DNA of 64,000 nt, taken from Falsiroseomonas sp041690465 (GTDB taxonomy: Bacteria > Pseudomonadota > Alphaproteobacteria > Acetobacterales > Acetobacteraceae). Under the pieces are notes generated by a model. That model saw only the letters and a program-made list of their open reading frames with translations, was not told where the DNA came from and made no database searches. Shown here in pieces: positions 34,991 to 43,614 of the stretch. The DNA is taken from positions 62,001 to 126,000 of the forward strand of contig NZ_JAWLHG010000010.1 of assembly GCF_041690465.1 (NCBI RefSeq). Direction: 5' to 3'. The position numbers and the translations under genes were made by a program. The first letter of the stretch is position 1. Each line of letters starts with the position of its first letter.

Positions 34991-36105
34991 CCGGTGGCCG
35001 CCTTCTCCGGCAGCGCGTTGTTCTCGCCGAGGAACTGCGCATTCCGCTCGCGGATCTTCGCCGCCGCGTCATCGTAGAGGAAGGGTAGCGTCGCGTAGCG
35101 ACGGCCCTTCGTCACCGGCCGCGCCTCGTGCAGCAGAGAGCAGGAGAACACCACCGCGCCGCCGAGCGGCGCGACATAGGTCTGCGGCCCGAACTCCGGG
35201 AAGCAGAGCGCGCCGCCTTCGTACTCGCCGGTGTTGAGGTTGATCGTCACCGCGAAGCGGCGATGCGCGGTGCCGCGCGTGGTGTTGTCGCGATGTGCCT
35301 TGAAGAACCCTTGGTCGGCGCTGTCGTAGCAGGCGACGATGTAGCGCTCGATGCGCGTGGCGTTGAACTGGAAGGCGCGGCGGATCTCCGGGATCAGCCG
35401 GGCGGTGAGGCGGGCGCGGAACTGCGATTGCAGGTCGGGATCCTCGATGAGGCAATCCTTGCGGCGCTTGTGGCCGGGATCGAGCAGGCCGACCGTCCTG
35501 CCGCCGACCTCGCGCATGAAGCCGCTCTCGTCGCCGCCCTGCTCCTCGTAGAGCGCGATCAGCCGGCGGCAGAAGCCGGGCTCGAAGATCCGAGGCACCA
35601 CCAGCACCGGCGCGGTCAGGGGCACGCCGGCATGCCGCCCCGGCGGCGGCAAGGCGGCGAGGGTGGCCATCGCCTCCGCGCCCTGCTCCAGCGGCCAGAC
35701 GCCGAAGACGCGCAGCATCGGGTCGAGCAGCAGCCAGCCGGGGCGCAGCGTGCCATCCTGCTCCATCGCGCGCAGCGCGCGGCGGGCGGCGCCATCATCG
35801 TCCCACAGCACGCGGCGGCCAGGACCATCCTTCAGGTTGCCGGCGGCCTCGTCGGCGGGATCGGTGCCGATCACCAGCATGAAGGCGTTGTCGGTGTCGA
35901 GGCGATGCGCGTGCGGCCCGACCATGGCGGCGAGCCGCTCGGCCTTGCCCGGCTCGCCCATCGGGCCGGGGATCAGCACCATCACCCAGCGGCCGGCGAT
36001 GGTGTCGAAGGCGAAGCGGGGATTGCCCGCGGCACGGGCATGGAAGTGGGGGACCGGCTCGCCCGGCGTATAGGCGGGGGCTGGCATCCCTGCGGCCTCG
36101 CGCAT
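34987..36105 (-). CDS. 2-Oxoglutarate/Fe(II) oxygenase with peroxiredoxin-like N-domain
   Basis: 372 residues. Residues 15-165 resemble an AhpC/TSA thioredoxin fold (PVPHFHARAAGNPRFAFDTI, GRWVMVLIPGP, GTLRPGWLLLDPMLRVFGVW), but no peroxidatic cysteine is seen where it should lie, after the VMVLIP strand. Residues 180-360 are a prolyl-4-hydroxylase-type oxygenase with iron ligands His and Asp in FKAHRDNTTRG, the distal His in CSLLHEARPV and the 2-oxoglutarate Arg in KGRRYATL. Substrate unknown. The ATG at 36105 follows ggaaa; one at 36087 is the alternative. It starts 21 bases after the Ldh-type gene. Confidence 0.87.
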   Translation of the reverse strand: MREAAGMPAPAYTPGEPVPHFHARAAGNPRFAFDTIAGRWVMVLIPGPMGEPGKAERLAAMVGPHAHRLDTDNAFMLVIGTDPADEAAGNLKDGPGRRVLWDDDGAARRALRAMEQDGTLRPGWLLLDPMLRVFGVWPLEQGAEAMATLAALPPPGRHAGVPLTAPVLVVPRIFEPGFCRRLIALYEEQGGDESGFMREVGGRTVGLLDPGHKRRKDCLIEDPDLQSQFRARLTARLIPEIRRAFQFNATRIERYIVACYDSADQGFFKAHRDNTTRGTAHRRFAVTINLNTGEYEGGALCFPEFGPQTYVAPLGGAVVFSCSLLHEARPVTKGRRYATLPFLYDDAAAKIRERNAQFLGENNALPEKAATG

Positions 36106-36125
36106 CGTTTCCGAAGCGCGCAGCT

Positions 36126-37142
36126 TTACCTGGCCGGCGGCGGGGCGCAAAGCGCGCGCAGCGTGCCGGCCAGCGCATCCGGGATCTCGATCCCGTGATC
36201 CTCGGCGCGGGCGGCGAGCGCCGCGCGGCGGCTGCCGGGCAGCCGCACGCCGGGATCGGCCTGCATGGCGGCGAGCAGGACCTCCAGCCGGTCGAGGAAG
36301 GCCTCGCGCCCGGCCAGCGCGCCCGGGTCGATCGCCAGGATCGCCTGGCCGAGCCGCGGGCGGTTGCCTTGCTCCTCGAAGAAGCTGTCGGCCTCGAAGC
36401 CGAAGGCCGCACCGGTCAGCGCGCAGCAGAGCAGTTCCACCACCAGCGCCAGCAGCGCGCCCTTGGTGCCGCCCATCGCCAGCATCGCGCCGGAGAGCGC
36501 CGCCTTCGCGTCGGTGGTCGGGTTGCCCTCCGCATCCAGCGCCCAGCCTTCGGGGATCGGCTTCCCCTCCTTGGCGGCGACCATGATCTTCCCGCGCGCC
36601 ACCTCGCTGAGCGCCATGTCGATCACCAGCGGGTCGGCCTCACGCCGCGGGAAGGCGGCGGCGACCGGGTTGGTGCCCATCAGCGGCCGGCGCCCGCCGG
36701 GCACCGGCATCGCCGCCGGCGAGTTGGTGAAGGCGAGCGCCACGAAGCCGCGCCGCGCGAGTTCGGCGACGGGCAGGCCCATCGCGCCGGAATGGTGGCT
36801 GTTGGTGATGCCGAGGAAGGCGACACCATGCGCCGCCGCGCGCGAGGCCGCCTCCTCCACCGCCAGCGCGACGGCGGGATAGGCGAGGCCATGCCGTGCA
36901 TCCACCAGCGCCGCGCCGCCACGCTCTGCCACCACCGCGGGCTCGGCCGCGCCATCGGCGCGGCCGTTCCTCAGGAAGGCGCAGTACTGCGCCACGCGGG
37001 AGAGGCCGTGGCCGGACTGGCCCTCGGCCTCGGCCGCCACCAGCGCGGCGGCGGTGAACGCCGCCATGCGCGGGCCGGCCCCCGCCGCCGCGAGCGCGGC
37101 GCGGGCGAGGGCCTCGGCCTCGGCGAGGGTCAGCCTCGGCAC
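36126..37142 (-). CDS. Malate/L-lactate (LDH2) family dehydrogenase
   Basis: 338 residues starting with GTG (gagggg six bases upstream). Family landmarks: GHGLSRVAQY, VAFLGITNSHHSGAMG (active-site His), FTNSPAAMPVPGG, MGTNPVAAAFPR, VIDMALSEVARGKIM, KGALLALVVELLCCALTGA. These NAD(P)-dependent enzymes act on 2-hydroxy acids such as malate, ureidoglycolate, sulfolactate or delta-1-piperideine-2-carboxylate. The Bug gene ends three bases before its start, so the binding protein probably imports its substrate. Confidence 0.92.
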   Translation of the reverse strand: MPRLTLAEAEALARAALAAAGAGPRMAAFTAAALVAAEAEGQSGHGLSRVAQYCAFLRNGRADGAAEPAVVAERGGAALVDARHGLAYPAVALAVEEAASRAAAHGVAFLGITNSHHSGAMGLPVAELARRGFVALAFTNSPAAMPVPGGRRPLMGTNPVAAAFPRREADPLVIDMALSEVARGKIMVAAKEGKPIPEGWALDAEGNPTTDAKAALSGAMLAMGGTKGALLALVVELLCCALTGAAFGFEADSFFEEQGNRPRLGQAILAIDPGALAGREAFLDRLEVLLAAMQADPGVRLPGSRRAALAARAEDHGIEIPDALAGTLRALCAPPPAR

Positions 37143-37144
37143 CT

Positions 37145-38119
37145 CTACCCCTCAGACCTGATGCCGGCTTCGCGCACCAGGGTCGCCCAGCGCTCGGTTT
37201 CCGCCGCGACGAATTGCTGCGAGCGCGCAGCCTCCCAGCCGAGCACCTGGAAGCCGGCCTCCTGGCCCTTGCGGGTGGTCTCCGCATCGCGGATGGAGGT
37301 CAGGATGTCGCGCTCCAGCTTCGCGCGGATGGGCGCGGGCACGGCGGCATTGGTCATCACCGCGGTCCAGTTGGTGATCTCGAGCTCCGGCTTGCCGAGT
37401 TCACGCGCCGTCGGCACCTCGGGCACCAGCGGGTGGCGCTCGGCGGAGGTGATCGCCAGCGGACGCAGCCGGCCGCCGCGGATCTGCGCCAGGCATTCCG
37501 GCAGGTTCGAGACCATGACGTCGATGTTGCCGGCGGCGAGGTCGGTGACGCTCGGCGCGCCGCCGCGATAGGGCACGTGCACCAGGTTGTCGCCCGCACC
37601 GGCCGTGCGGCGCAGCAGCTCGAGCCCGAGATGCGGCGGCGAGCCGTTGCCGGAGCTGGCACCGCTCATCTGCCGGGTGCGCACCTGCTCGAGCAGGGTG
37701 GAGAGGTCGCGCGCGGGGTTCTTCTCCGCGTTCACCACCACGACGAGCGGCAGCGAGCCGAGCAGCGAGAGCGTGGTGAAGTCGCGGCGGAAATCGTAGG
37801 GCGCGTTGGGGAAGAGGGTGGCGTTCACCGTGTGCGTCATGGTGATGGCCAGCAGCGTGTGGCCATCCGGCTGCGCCTTGGCAGCGACATCGGCGCCGAT
37901 GATCCCGCTGTTGCCCGCGCGGTTCTCGATGACCACCGGCTTGCCGATGACCTCGGTGAGCCTCTGCGCGACGATCCGCGCCATGATGTCGGTCAGGCCG
38001 GCCGGCGGGAAGGGCACGATGTAGCGCAGGTTGCGGTCGGGGAAGCTGCCCTGCGCGCGGGCCAGGCCCGGCATGGCAAGCGCGGCGGCAAGGCCGAGCG
38101 CGGTGCGGCGTTGGATCAT
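37145..38119 (-). CDS. Bug-family substrate-binding protein beside a 2-hydroxyacid dehydrogenase
   Basis: 324 residues. The signal peptide MIQRRTALGLAAALAMPGLARA is followed by RYIVPFPPAGLTDIMARIVA, VVIENRAGNSGIIGADVAA, PDGHTLLAITMTHTVNATLF, HVPYRGGAPSVTDLAAG and a C-terminal RWATLVREAGIRSEG. aagggag lies before the ATG at 38119; the longer open frame upstream lacks a good site. First gene of the co-directional run; next is the LDH2-family enzyme. The pairing suggests a 2-hydroxy acid as ligand. No TctAB is seen. Confidence 0.92.
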   Translation of the reverse strand: MIQRRTALGLAAALAMPGLARAQGSFPDRNLRYIVPFPPAGLTDIMARIVAQRLTEVIGKPVVIENRAGNSGIIGADVAAKAQPDGHTLLAITMTHTVNATLFPNAPYDFRRDFTTLSLLGSLPLVVVVNAEKNPARDLSTLLEQVRTRQMSGASSGNGSPPHLGLELLRRTAGAGDNLVHVPYRGGAPSVTDLAAGNIDVMVSNLPECLAQIRGGRLRPLAITSAERHPLVPEVPTARELGKPELEITNWTAVMTNAAVPAPIRAKLERDILTSIRDAETTRKGQEAGFQVLGWEAARSQQFVAAETERWATLVREAGIRSEG

Positions 38120-38213
38120 GGACGACTCCCTTGGGATTTGCATTGCCCGCAGAGTGCCGCGGGCCGGCCATCGCCGGCAACCCATGGGCTCGGATGCCGT
38201 CCCGGACGGCGTG

Positions 38214-39122
38214 TCAGCCGGGCCGCGCCTCGAGCTCGGCGTGGCAGATGCGGTTGTCCTCCGCGCGGCGGCGGAGCGCCGGATGCACGCCGCGCGGTGG
38301 CAGCGGCGGCTCCTCCCACACCAGGCGGTGCGGCGCCTCGGCCGTGAAGCCGGCGCGGGCGAACAGCTCCAGCATCTCGCTGAGGCCGAGGCGGTTGTTG
38401 TAGAGGGCGGCGCGGTCCACCGCCCGGCTCTCCCAGAAGTCCGGCGAGAAGCCGAGCTGACGCAGCGCGCCGCCGAGATGGTCGTGGAAGTCCACGCCGT
38501 GCAGCCCGACGCCGTCCGGCGCGGTCACCCGGCGCAACGCCGCGAGCAGCGGCACCATCGCCTCGCGCCGCACATGTTCCAGCACGACCTCGGAGAACAC
38601 CAGGTCCACCGAGCCGGCCGGCAGCGCCGCCAGCAGCTCCGGCCCGCCAAGCAGCAGGCGTGCGCCGCAGGCCGCCAGCACATCCTCCCGCGTCGCGCAG
38701 CCGGAGAGATCGGGCGGCGTGAGCCCGGCCGCGCGCGCCGCCTCGGCCGCCATCCGGTAGGGCGCGAGGTCCTGCGGCGCGTCGTCCTCCACATCGAGGT
38801 AGAGGATCGGCCCCAGGCCGAGCGCGGCGGCGATCGGAGCGCGGCGGACCATCGCACCCGGCCCGATCTCCAGCACGCTGCGCGGCGCGCGGCCCATCAG
38901 GGTGGTGGCGCGCGCCACCGCCTTGGCCAGCGGCGGCACCAGGCGGCGGGCTTCGGAGGCGGAGAAGGAATGGCGGCGCAGGCCAAGCGCCCGCCAAGCC
39001 CGCGCCGGCACCGGCAGGGTGCCGATCGCCAGCTTGACGCCGAACTTGACCCACCACGGCACCGGGGCGCCGGCGGCGAAGCCGGGCGGGACAGGACGTT
39101 CTCGAAACGAGACAGCGCTCAT
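38214..39122 (-). CDS. SAM-dependent methyltransferase (class I)
   Basis: 302 residues. SAM-binding motif SVLEIGPGAMVRRAPIAAAL, a conserved ILYLDVEDD acidic loop and the methyltransferase type 11 motif VDLVFSEVVLEHV are clear; the C-terminal third has GLHGVDFHDHLGGAL and LSEMLELFARAGF. The substrate is unknown; it resembles small-molecule or lipid/sugar methyltransferases. A consensus promoter with an embedded dyad (39134-39162) would start its RNA about five bases before the ATG at 39122, so the message may be nearly leaderless. Confidence 0.85.
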   Translation of the reverse strand: MSAVSFRERPVPPGFAAGAPVPWWVKFGVKLAIGTLPVPARAWRALGLRRHSFSASEARRLVPPLAKAVARATTLMGRAPRSVLEIGPGAMVRRAPIAAALGLGPILYLDVEDDAPQDLAPYRMAAEAARAAGLTPPDLSGCATREDVLAACGARLLLGGPELLAALPAGSVDLVFSEVVLEHVRREAMVPLLAALRRVTAPDGVGLHGVDFHDHLGGALRQLGFSPDFWESRAVDRAALYNNRLGLSEMLELFARAGFTAEAPHRLVWEEPPLPPRGVHPALRRRAEDNRICHAELEARPG

Positions 39123-39133
39123 GATTTGAGCGT

Positions 39134-39162
39134 GTATCACCAATCCGTGAGTGGATTGTCAA
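39134..39162 (-). promoter_or_regulatory. Consensus sigma-70 promoter with operator-like dyad
   Basis: On the minus strand TTGACA (39162-39157) and TGATAC (39139-39134) are separated by exactly 17 bp. Inside the spacer and reaching the -35 box is the perfect dyad CAATCC-gtgagt-GGATTG (39141-39158, plus strand). The predicted start is near 39127, five bases before the methyltransferase ATG. This is the clearest promoter in the window; the dyad suggests a repressor. Confidence 0.7.
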
Positions 39163-39167
39163 CCTCA

Positions 39168-39947
39168 TCATCTCAGCGAGCGGTTGAACACCAGCGCCCC
39201 GAGGGCGGCCGCCCGCGCCTCATCGCAGGCCTCGATGCCGGCCCGGCCGATCAGCCGCGGGGCGTGGCGGAGGATTTCGGACAAGCTGCCATTCTCCGGG
39301 CTGCGCGGATGCGCGAGGCAGACCGCACCCTCCTCCGACCAGCCGGCCTCGAAGGCGTGGGCGGGGTCGTTGGCGGAGGCCTGGATGCCGGCGCGGTCGT
39401 AGATGTCCACCGGCGCCGCGTCCCGGCTGAAGGCGCGCTCATCACCGCCATAGGCCGCGCGCAGCAGGTGCACGCAGGCGGCGTGGAACGGCGCCAGCGG
39501 CCGGCCATCCGCCAGCCGTGCCCAGGGCCGATAGCCGAGCCGGATGCACCTGCCGTTGCCGCCGGCCGAGCAGGTGAAGGCGAAGCCGCCTGGCTCGGTC
39601 GGCAGCACCAGGGCCAGGCGCTCGCCGTTCGCGTCGGCGGTGCAGAACTCCGCCCATTCGCCGCCGGGCTCGCGCGCCAGCAGGCGGAACAGCCAGACAT
39701 CGCCGGCGAAGCTGCCGGGCGCGACGCCGGGCACCTGCTCGTCACGCCGGACCTCGTCGAGCCGCAGTTCCAGCGCGTCGAAGCGCAGTACCGCGCCGGC
39801 CAGATCGGCGCCGCGCAGCACGCCGCCATCCGCCAGCTCGGCCCGCAGATCGCCGCCTTCCGCCGCCAGGCCAAGCAGGCGCTGCGGCGTCTCGGCCCTG
39901 GCGCCGGCGAGGGCGAAGAGCAGCAGGAGGGCGGGAAGAAGGCGCAT
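39168..39947 (-). CDS. ADYC-domain secreted protein
   Basis: 259 residues. The signal peptide (MRLLPALLLLFALAGARA) is followed by beta-rich sequence (LRGADLAGAVLRFDALELRL, GEWAEFCTADANGER), then FTCSAGGNGRCIRLGYRPW and FHAACVHLLRAAYGGDE, which is the ADYC-domain pattern of paired cysteines and a final aromatic-rich block; here also VDIYDRAGIQ and FEAGWSEEGAVCLAHPR. ADYC proteins are secreted and of unknown function. The gene ends at the promoter of the next methyltransferase. Confidence 0.8.
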   Translation of the reverse strand: MRLLPALLLLFALAGARAETPQRLLGLAAEGGDLRAELADGGVLRGADLAGAVLRFDALELRLDEVRRDEQVPGVAPGSFAGDVWLFRLLAREPGGEWAEFCTADANGERLALVLPTEPGGFAFTCSAGGNGRCIRLGYRPWARLADGRPLAPFHAACVHLLRAAYGGDERAFSRDAAPVDIYDRAGIQASANDPAHAFEAGWSEEGAVCLAHPRSPENGSLSEILRHAPRLIGRAGIEACDEARAAALGALVFNRSLR

Positions 39948-40046
39948 GTTCCGGCGAATCGCTCCGCGAATGCCGGATCATGTCGCTTTGCGACCAGGCG
40001 CGATAGCAAGCGGCCTCGCCCTTCGCGCCGGTTTCGCGCGGTGGCA

Positions 40047-41702
40047 TCAGACCAGCTTCTTCGCCACCAGCGCGCCGCGGATCGCGCCGGTCGCGGCCGC
40101 CACCAGCTCGTCGCGCTTCCACCACCAGTAGCCCCGCGCGGCGATGCGTCCGAAGGTGCCGAGCGGCGCGCCGCGCAGCAGGTCCTTCGCCACGGCATCC
40201 ATGCGCGCGCGGATCGGCGCGGCCAGCGTCGCCGGATCCAGCCTGCCCACCGGCCAGCGCGGCAGCGCCTCCTCCGCCGTGCAATCGCCCAGCAGCGGGA
40301 TCACCGGCAGGTGGCCCGGCTTGACCTGCGCCAGCATCGCGCCGGCAGGGCGGATCGCGGCCTCGGCGAACAGCGGGTTTTCCGCCGGCAGCGCCAGGTG
40401 GCGGCCGAGGAAGCGCTGCATGTTGCGCCGGCCGAGCGCGAAATCATGCGCGCGGAACTCGCGGTGGAAGAAGCCGAGGAAGGCGCCGAGCCCGCCGGCC
40501 GCCAGCGGCGCGCCGGAGGCCTCGTCGGCGCCGCCGCGCGAGGGCACCAGCATCATCCGGCTGTAGACGTCCGGCGCGCCGGCGAGCGCCACATCCACCG
40601 CGCCGAAGCGGCATTGCATCTTCCACGCCTCGGTCAGCGCGATGGCCAGCGCATGCAGCGGGGTGGCGGGGTCGGAGGGGCCGTCGGCCGGCGTGTCGGG
40701 GAAGGGATCGAGCATCAGCACGCTGCGGTCGGCGAAGCGGCCGTCGCGGACGAAGCGCTGGCCGGGCAGGTCCATCATGTGCCGCCGGCAGAGCGCCAGC
40801 GGCTCGTTGTCGAAGACCCCGCCATCCACGCACAGATGGTCGTAGCGCCCGGGCGCCTCGCCGCCCGGCCAGTCCGGCAGCATGCCGGTGACCAGCGCCT
40901 CGCGATGGGCGGAGAGCGGGTGGCCGTCGCCGGGGATCTCGACCTCGCGCTTGGCGTAGTCGGCGCCGGGGCGCGTGAGCGCGCGGGCGCGCAGCGCCAG
41001 CGGGAAGGCGCCGCTGGCCAGCGCCGCCTGGCCCAGCCGCTTCCAGTTCCCCGCGCCGCTGCCGGAGGGCGGGGCGAGCGGCACCAGGTCGCGGTGCCGG
41101 CTGCCGTCGCCGAGCACGAAGCCGGCGGAATCGGCGTGCATGCGCATCTTGTGCGAGGGCGTGCCCTCGCCGCCGAAGCCCATGCCGTAGGGCACGCCGC
41201 GGAGGTTGCCGACCGAGAGCGACAGCGGCAGCGACTCGGCCACCCAGGGGCGGCGGATGGGCTCGCCCGGCGCGTCCAGCACGCCGTCCACGATCTGCTG
41301 CAGGGCGGTGACGTTGAGCAGCGACAGCACCGGCCCGGCATCCGCCCCGCGATCGGCGGTGTCGAGCAGCTTGGCGATGTCCGGCCCCTCGACCCAGGCC
41401 TGCCAGAGCGGGTTGGCGGCGCGCGAGGCGGCGTCGCGCGCCGGCGGGAAGCGGCGGTGCAGCAGGGCAGCGAGGATCGCGGCGCACATGCCGCCCGCGC
41501 TGGCGCCGGACAATGCGCGCAGCTTCAAGCGGTGGCTCGGCACCGCCTCGCCGCGGGCGCGGGCCGCTTCCCAGGTGTCGAGCGCCTCGATCAGGAAGTC
41601 GAGCGCGCCGGCGGTATAGGCGCCGGCCGAGACGGCGCCGGCCATGCAGAGGCCGAGCTGGAAGGTGCCCGGCTCCGACGTGGGGTTGGGGGATGTGGTC
41701 AT
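40047..41702 (-). CDS. Patatin-like phospholipase
   Basis: 551 residues. The oxyanion loop and nucleophile elbow lie near the N-terminus (LGLCMAGAVSAGAYTAGALD; Ser68 in LSGASAGGM) and the catalytic Asp is in LCVDGGVFDNEPLALCR, so the Ser-Asp dyad is intact. The long C-terminal half (about 330-551) is typical of the bacterial patatin-like family with about 550 residues. No signal peptide or membrane segment. It would hydrolyse acyl groups of lipids; the physiological substrate is unknown. It starts at the ATG at 41702 and is flanked by unrelated genes. Confidence 0.88.
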   Translation of the reverse strand: MTTSPNPTSEPGTFQLGLCMAGAVSAGAYTAGALDFLIEALDTWEAARARGEAVPSHRLKLRALSGASAGGMCAAILAALLHRRFPPARDAASRAANPLWQAWVEGPDIAKLLDTADRGADAGPVLSLLNVTALQQIVDGVLDAPGEPIRRPWVAESLPLSLSVGNLRGVPYGMGFGGEGTPSHKMRMHADSAGFVLGDGSRHRDLVPLAPPSGSGAGNWKRLGQAALASGAFPLALRARALTRPGADYAKREVEIPGDGHPLSAHREALVTGMLPDWPGGEAPGRYDHLCVDGGVFDNEPLALCRRHMMDLPGQRFVRDGRFADRSVLMLDPFPDTPADGPSDPATPLHALAIALTEAWKMQCRFGAVDVALAGAPDVYSRMMLVPSRGGADEASGAPLAAGGLGAFLGFFHREFRAHDFALGRRNMQRFLGRHLALPAENPLFAEAAIRPAGAMLAQVKPGHLPVIPLLGDCTAEEALPRWPVGRLDPATLAAPIRARMDAVAKDLLRGAPLGTFGRIAARGYWWWKRDELVAAATGAIRGALVAKKLV

Positions 41703-41799
41703 GCGCGCCTCCCGCCCTGGCTGTGGGCGGGCAGGCTACCGCGCGCGCCGGCCGCGGCGGAAGCGCTGGCTGCACGGGCGGGCACTGCGGCGGGGCGGA

Positions 41800-42399
41800 T
41801 CACGACCGGGCCGGTGCGTCCGTCAGCCGCCAGGCATGGCGGCGGCCCATCGCCTCGTGGTGCAGCGCGGCGAGGAAGCCGAGCAGGATCGGGCCGGCGC
41901 CGCGGACATGCGCGGCGAGGCGTTTGGCGAATTCGGACAAATAGGGCTTCGGCAGGTCCTCCGGCGCGCAGGGCAGCGCGGAGGCCAGGCCGAGGCGGCG
42001 GGCGAGCATGAGTTGCGCCATGCTGGCCAGCCGCGCGACGCGGCGCCAGGCGCGGGCGATGCGCCAGGCGAGCGGGGCGAGCTCGGCCGCGGCCAGCGGA
42101 TGCGGCGAGATCGCCACCAGCAGCCGGTCCAGCAGCCCGGCCTCGAGATGGCGGCGCAGCGCGCGATGGGCGGTGTCGGCGCGGCCGAGCTCGGCGGGGA
42201 GGTGGTGCCAGGCGCCATGCGAGCAGGCGACCCAGAAGATGGCGTTCCACAGCCGGCGCGGATCGGCGGGCGGGCGGCCGGGGCGGCACTGGTCAGCGTG
42301 GGTGACGAGGGGGGCGAGGGCGTCCCACTCGGCGTCGGTCATGGGGGACCAGGCGTGGCGGGGGGTGTGGCGGAGGGGGTAGATCGACGGGGGGCGCAT
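41800..42399 (-). CDS. Transposase-derived protein (IS5/IS402 N-domain without DDE core)
   Basis: 199 residues. Residues 20-100 carry the insertion-element N-terminal domain found in IS5-group transposases (DUF4096-like): WSPMTDAEWDALAPLVTHAD, GRPPADPRRLWNAIFWVACS, GAWHHLPAELGRADTAHRAL and AGLLDRLLVAI. The remainder is an Ala/Arg/Leu-rich helix bundle with no DDE catalytic domain, and no terminal inverted repeats were found. The frame is open and has normal codon bias, so it looks like a remnant retained as a stand-alone DNA-binding protein. The start at 42399 (MRPPSIYPLRHTPRH) is preferred; an ATG at 42342 is an alternative. Confidence 0.65.
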   Translation of the reverse strand: MRPPSIYPLRHTPRHAWSPMTDAEWDALAPLVTHADQCRPGRPPADPRRLWNAIFWVACSHGAWHHLPAELGRADTAHRALRRHLEAGLLDRLLVAISPHPLAAAELAPLAWRIARAWRRVARLASMAQLMLARRLGLASALPCAPEDLPKPYLSEFAKRLAAHVRGAGPILLGFLAALHHEAMGRRHAWRLTDAPARS

Positions 42400-42556
42400 C
42401 TGGGGCCTCGCGACGGGCGTTCGGCGAGGAGTGTGCGCGAGGGGGCGGGACAGGTCAAGGAATATATGCCCAGGACTGGCTGGCGTAGCGGGACGCGGTG
42501 TCGGCCTGTCTCGACCCGCCTGCGCCCGGCTGCCCGGCCGACAGCCCGCTCCCGGT

Positions 42557-43321
42557 CTATCTGCCACCTCGCTGTTCCGTGCCGCGCGCGAGCACATTCC
42601 AGACGGCCAGCGCGCCGGAGTAGAGCCAGAGCAGCGGCAGGGCTGCCTCGACCCGCGCCCAGTCCGGGTTGGCTACCCAGCGGGCGATGAGGATGTCCGG
42701 CGCCATCGCCAGCCCCGCCTCGGCCAGCGCCTGGCGCACCGCGGCTTGCCGAAGCCGGTCCGGCAGCAGCTTGAGCACGCCGCCCGAGGGCGCCCAGGGG
42801 CGGGCTGGCGCCTCGTCCAGGTCCTGCACCACCACGAGCCGCACCGGATCGGCCTGCGACCAGCCTGAGCCGAGGACCGGCGCGACCAGAAAGGTGCCGC
42901 GCTCCGTCACCGGCGGCCCGCGGCGGTTGCGCTGATCGGTCGGGCGATGGGTGCTGCTCGCGTTGACGATCCGCTGCAAGGCGGCATCGGGGGCCGCATC
43001 GGCCAGGCGGAAGCCGGCGGCGAGACCGTTCCCCAGCGCTGCCTCCAACGTCGTGGTCGGCACCGGGCCGAGGACGCGCGCATCCAGCATGCCGAGCGAG
43101 GCGAAGGGCACCGCCATCATCAGCAGCGCCCCGGCCGCGAGACGCCAAGGCGCGCCGCCCGACCAGACCAGCGCAACGCCGAAGCCCGGGACCAGCGCCG
43201 CCAGGAACAGCAGCGCCAGCAGGAAGCCGTCGCCCAGCATCGGCTCGAGCGCGACCTGCAGCAGGATGGGCAGGGCCAGGGCCAGCGCGCCGGCGAGGAT
43301 GCCCTTCGCCGTGCTGCCCAT
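42557..43321 (-). CDS. Membrane protein of unknown family
   Basis: 254 residues. Three N-terminal membrane segments (STAKGILAGALALALPILLQ, FLLALLFLAALVPGFGVALV, RLAAGALLMMAVPFASLGML), then a periplasmic or cytosolic domain of about 130 residues (ATLEAALG-type start; RIVNASSTHRPTDQRNRRGP, RLVVVQDLDEAPARPW), and a C-terminal membrane helix (LPLLWLYSGALAVWNVL). No family recognised. The ATG at 43321 is taken; the frame stays open upstream into proline-rich sequence. A small secreted gene lies 41 bp upstream on the same strand. Confidence 0.65.
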   Translation of the reverse strand: MGSTAKGILAGALALALPILLQVALEPMLGDGFLLALLFLAALVPGFGVALVWSGGAPWRLAAGALLMMAVPFASLGMLDARVLGPVPTTTLEAALGNGLAAGFRLADAAPDAALQRIVNASSTHRPTDQRNRRGPPVTERGTFLVAPVLGSGWSQADPVRLVVVQDLDEAPARPWAPSGGVLKLLPDRLRQAAVRQALAEAGLAMAPDILIARWVANPDWARVEAALPLLWLYSGALAVWNVLARGTEQRGGR

Positions 43322-43362
43322 CGGCGCCACGCGCGCCCAAGCCGGGGCTGGCGGGCCCCCGC

Positions 43363-43614
43363 TCAGCGGCAGCTGCAGGCGTCGCCGACGTCCTTGCGGA
43401 GGTTGCTGCGCACCCATGTCACGCCGTCAGGCTGGAAGTCGAAGCTCGGGCCGATCACGCAGATCCGGGCGTGGCCGAGCCGCGACTGCAACTGCTGCAT
43501 GGTCGAGCGCTCCACGACGATGCGCTCGTTCGCGCAATACACCGTCGCGGGCGTGGACTGCGCCAATGCCGGCGAGGCAAGCGCGGCGAGGACGAGGGCG
43601 GCACGCAGCGTCAT
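43363..43614 (-). CDS. Small secreted protein
   Basis: 83 residues. The signal peptide MTLRAALVLAALASPALAQ is followed by a short mature part with three cysteines: TVYCANERIVVERSTMQQL, GHARICVIGPSFDFQPDG, and DACSCR at the end. No family recognised. It is 41 bp upstream of the membrane protein gene and may be cotranscribed. In-frame upstream codons have atypical composition, so the ATG at 43614 is used. Confidence 0.6.
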   Translation of the reverse strand: MTLRAALVLAALASPALAQSTPATVYCANERIVVERSTMQQLQSRLGHARICVIGPSFDFQPDGVTWVRSNLRKDVGDACSCR

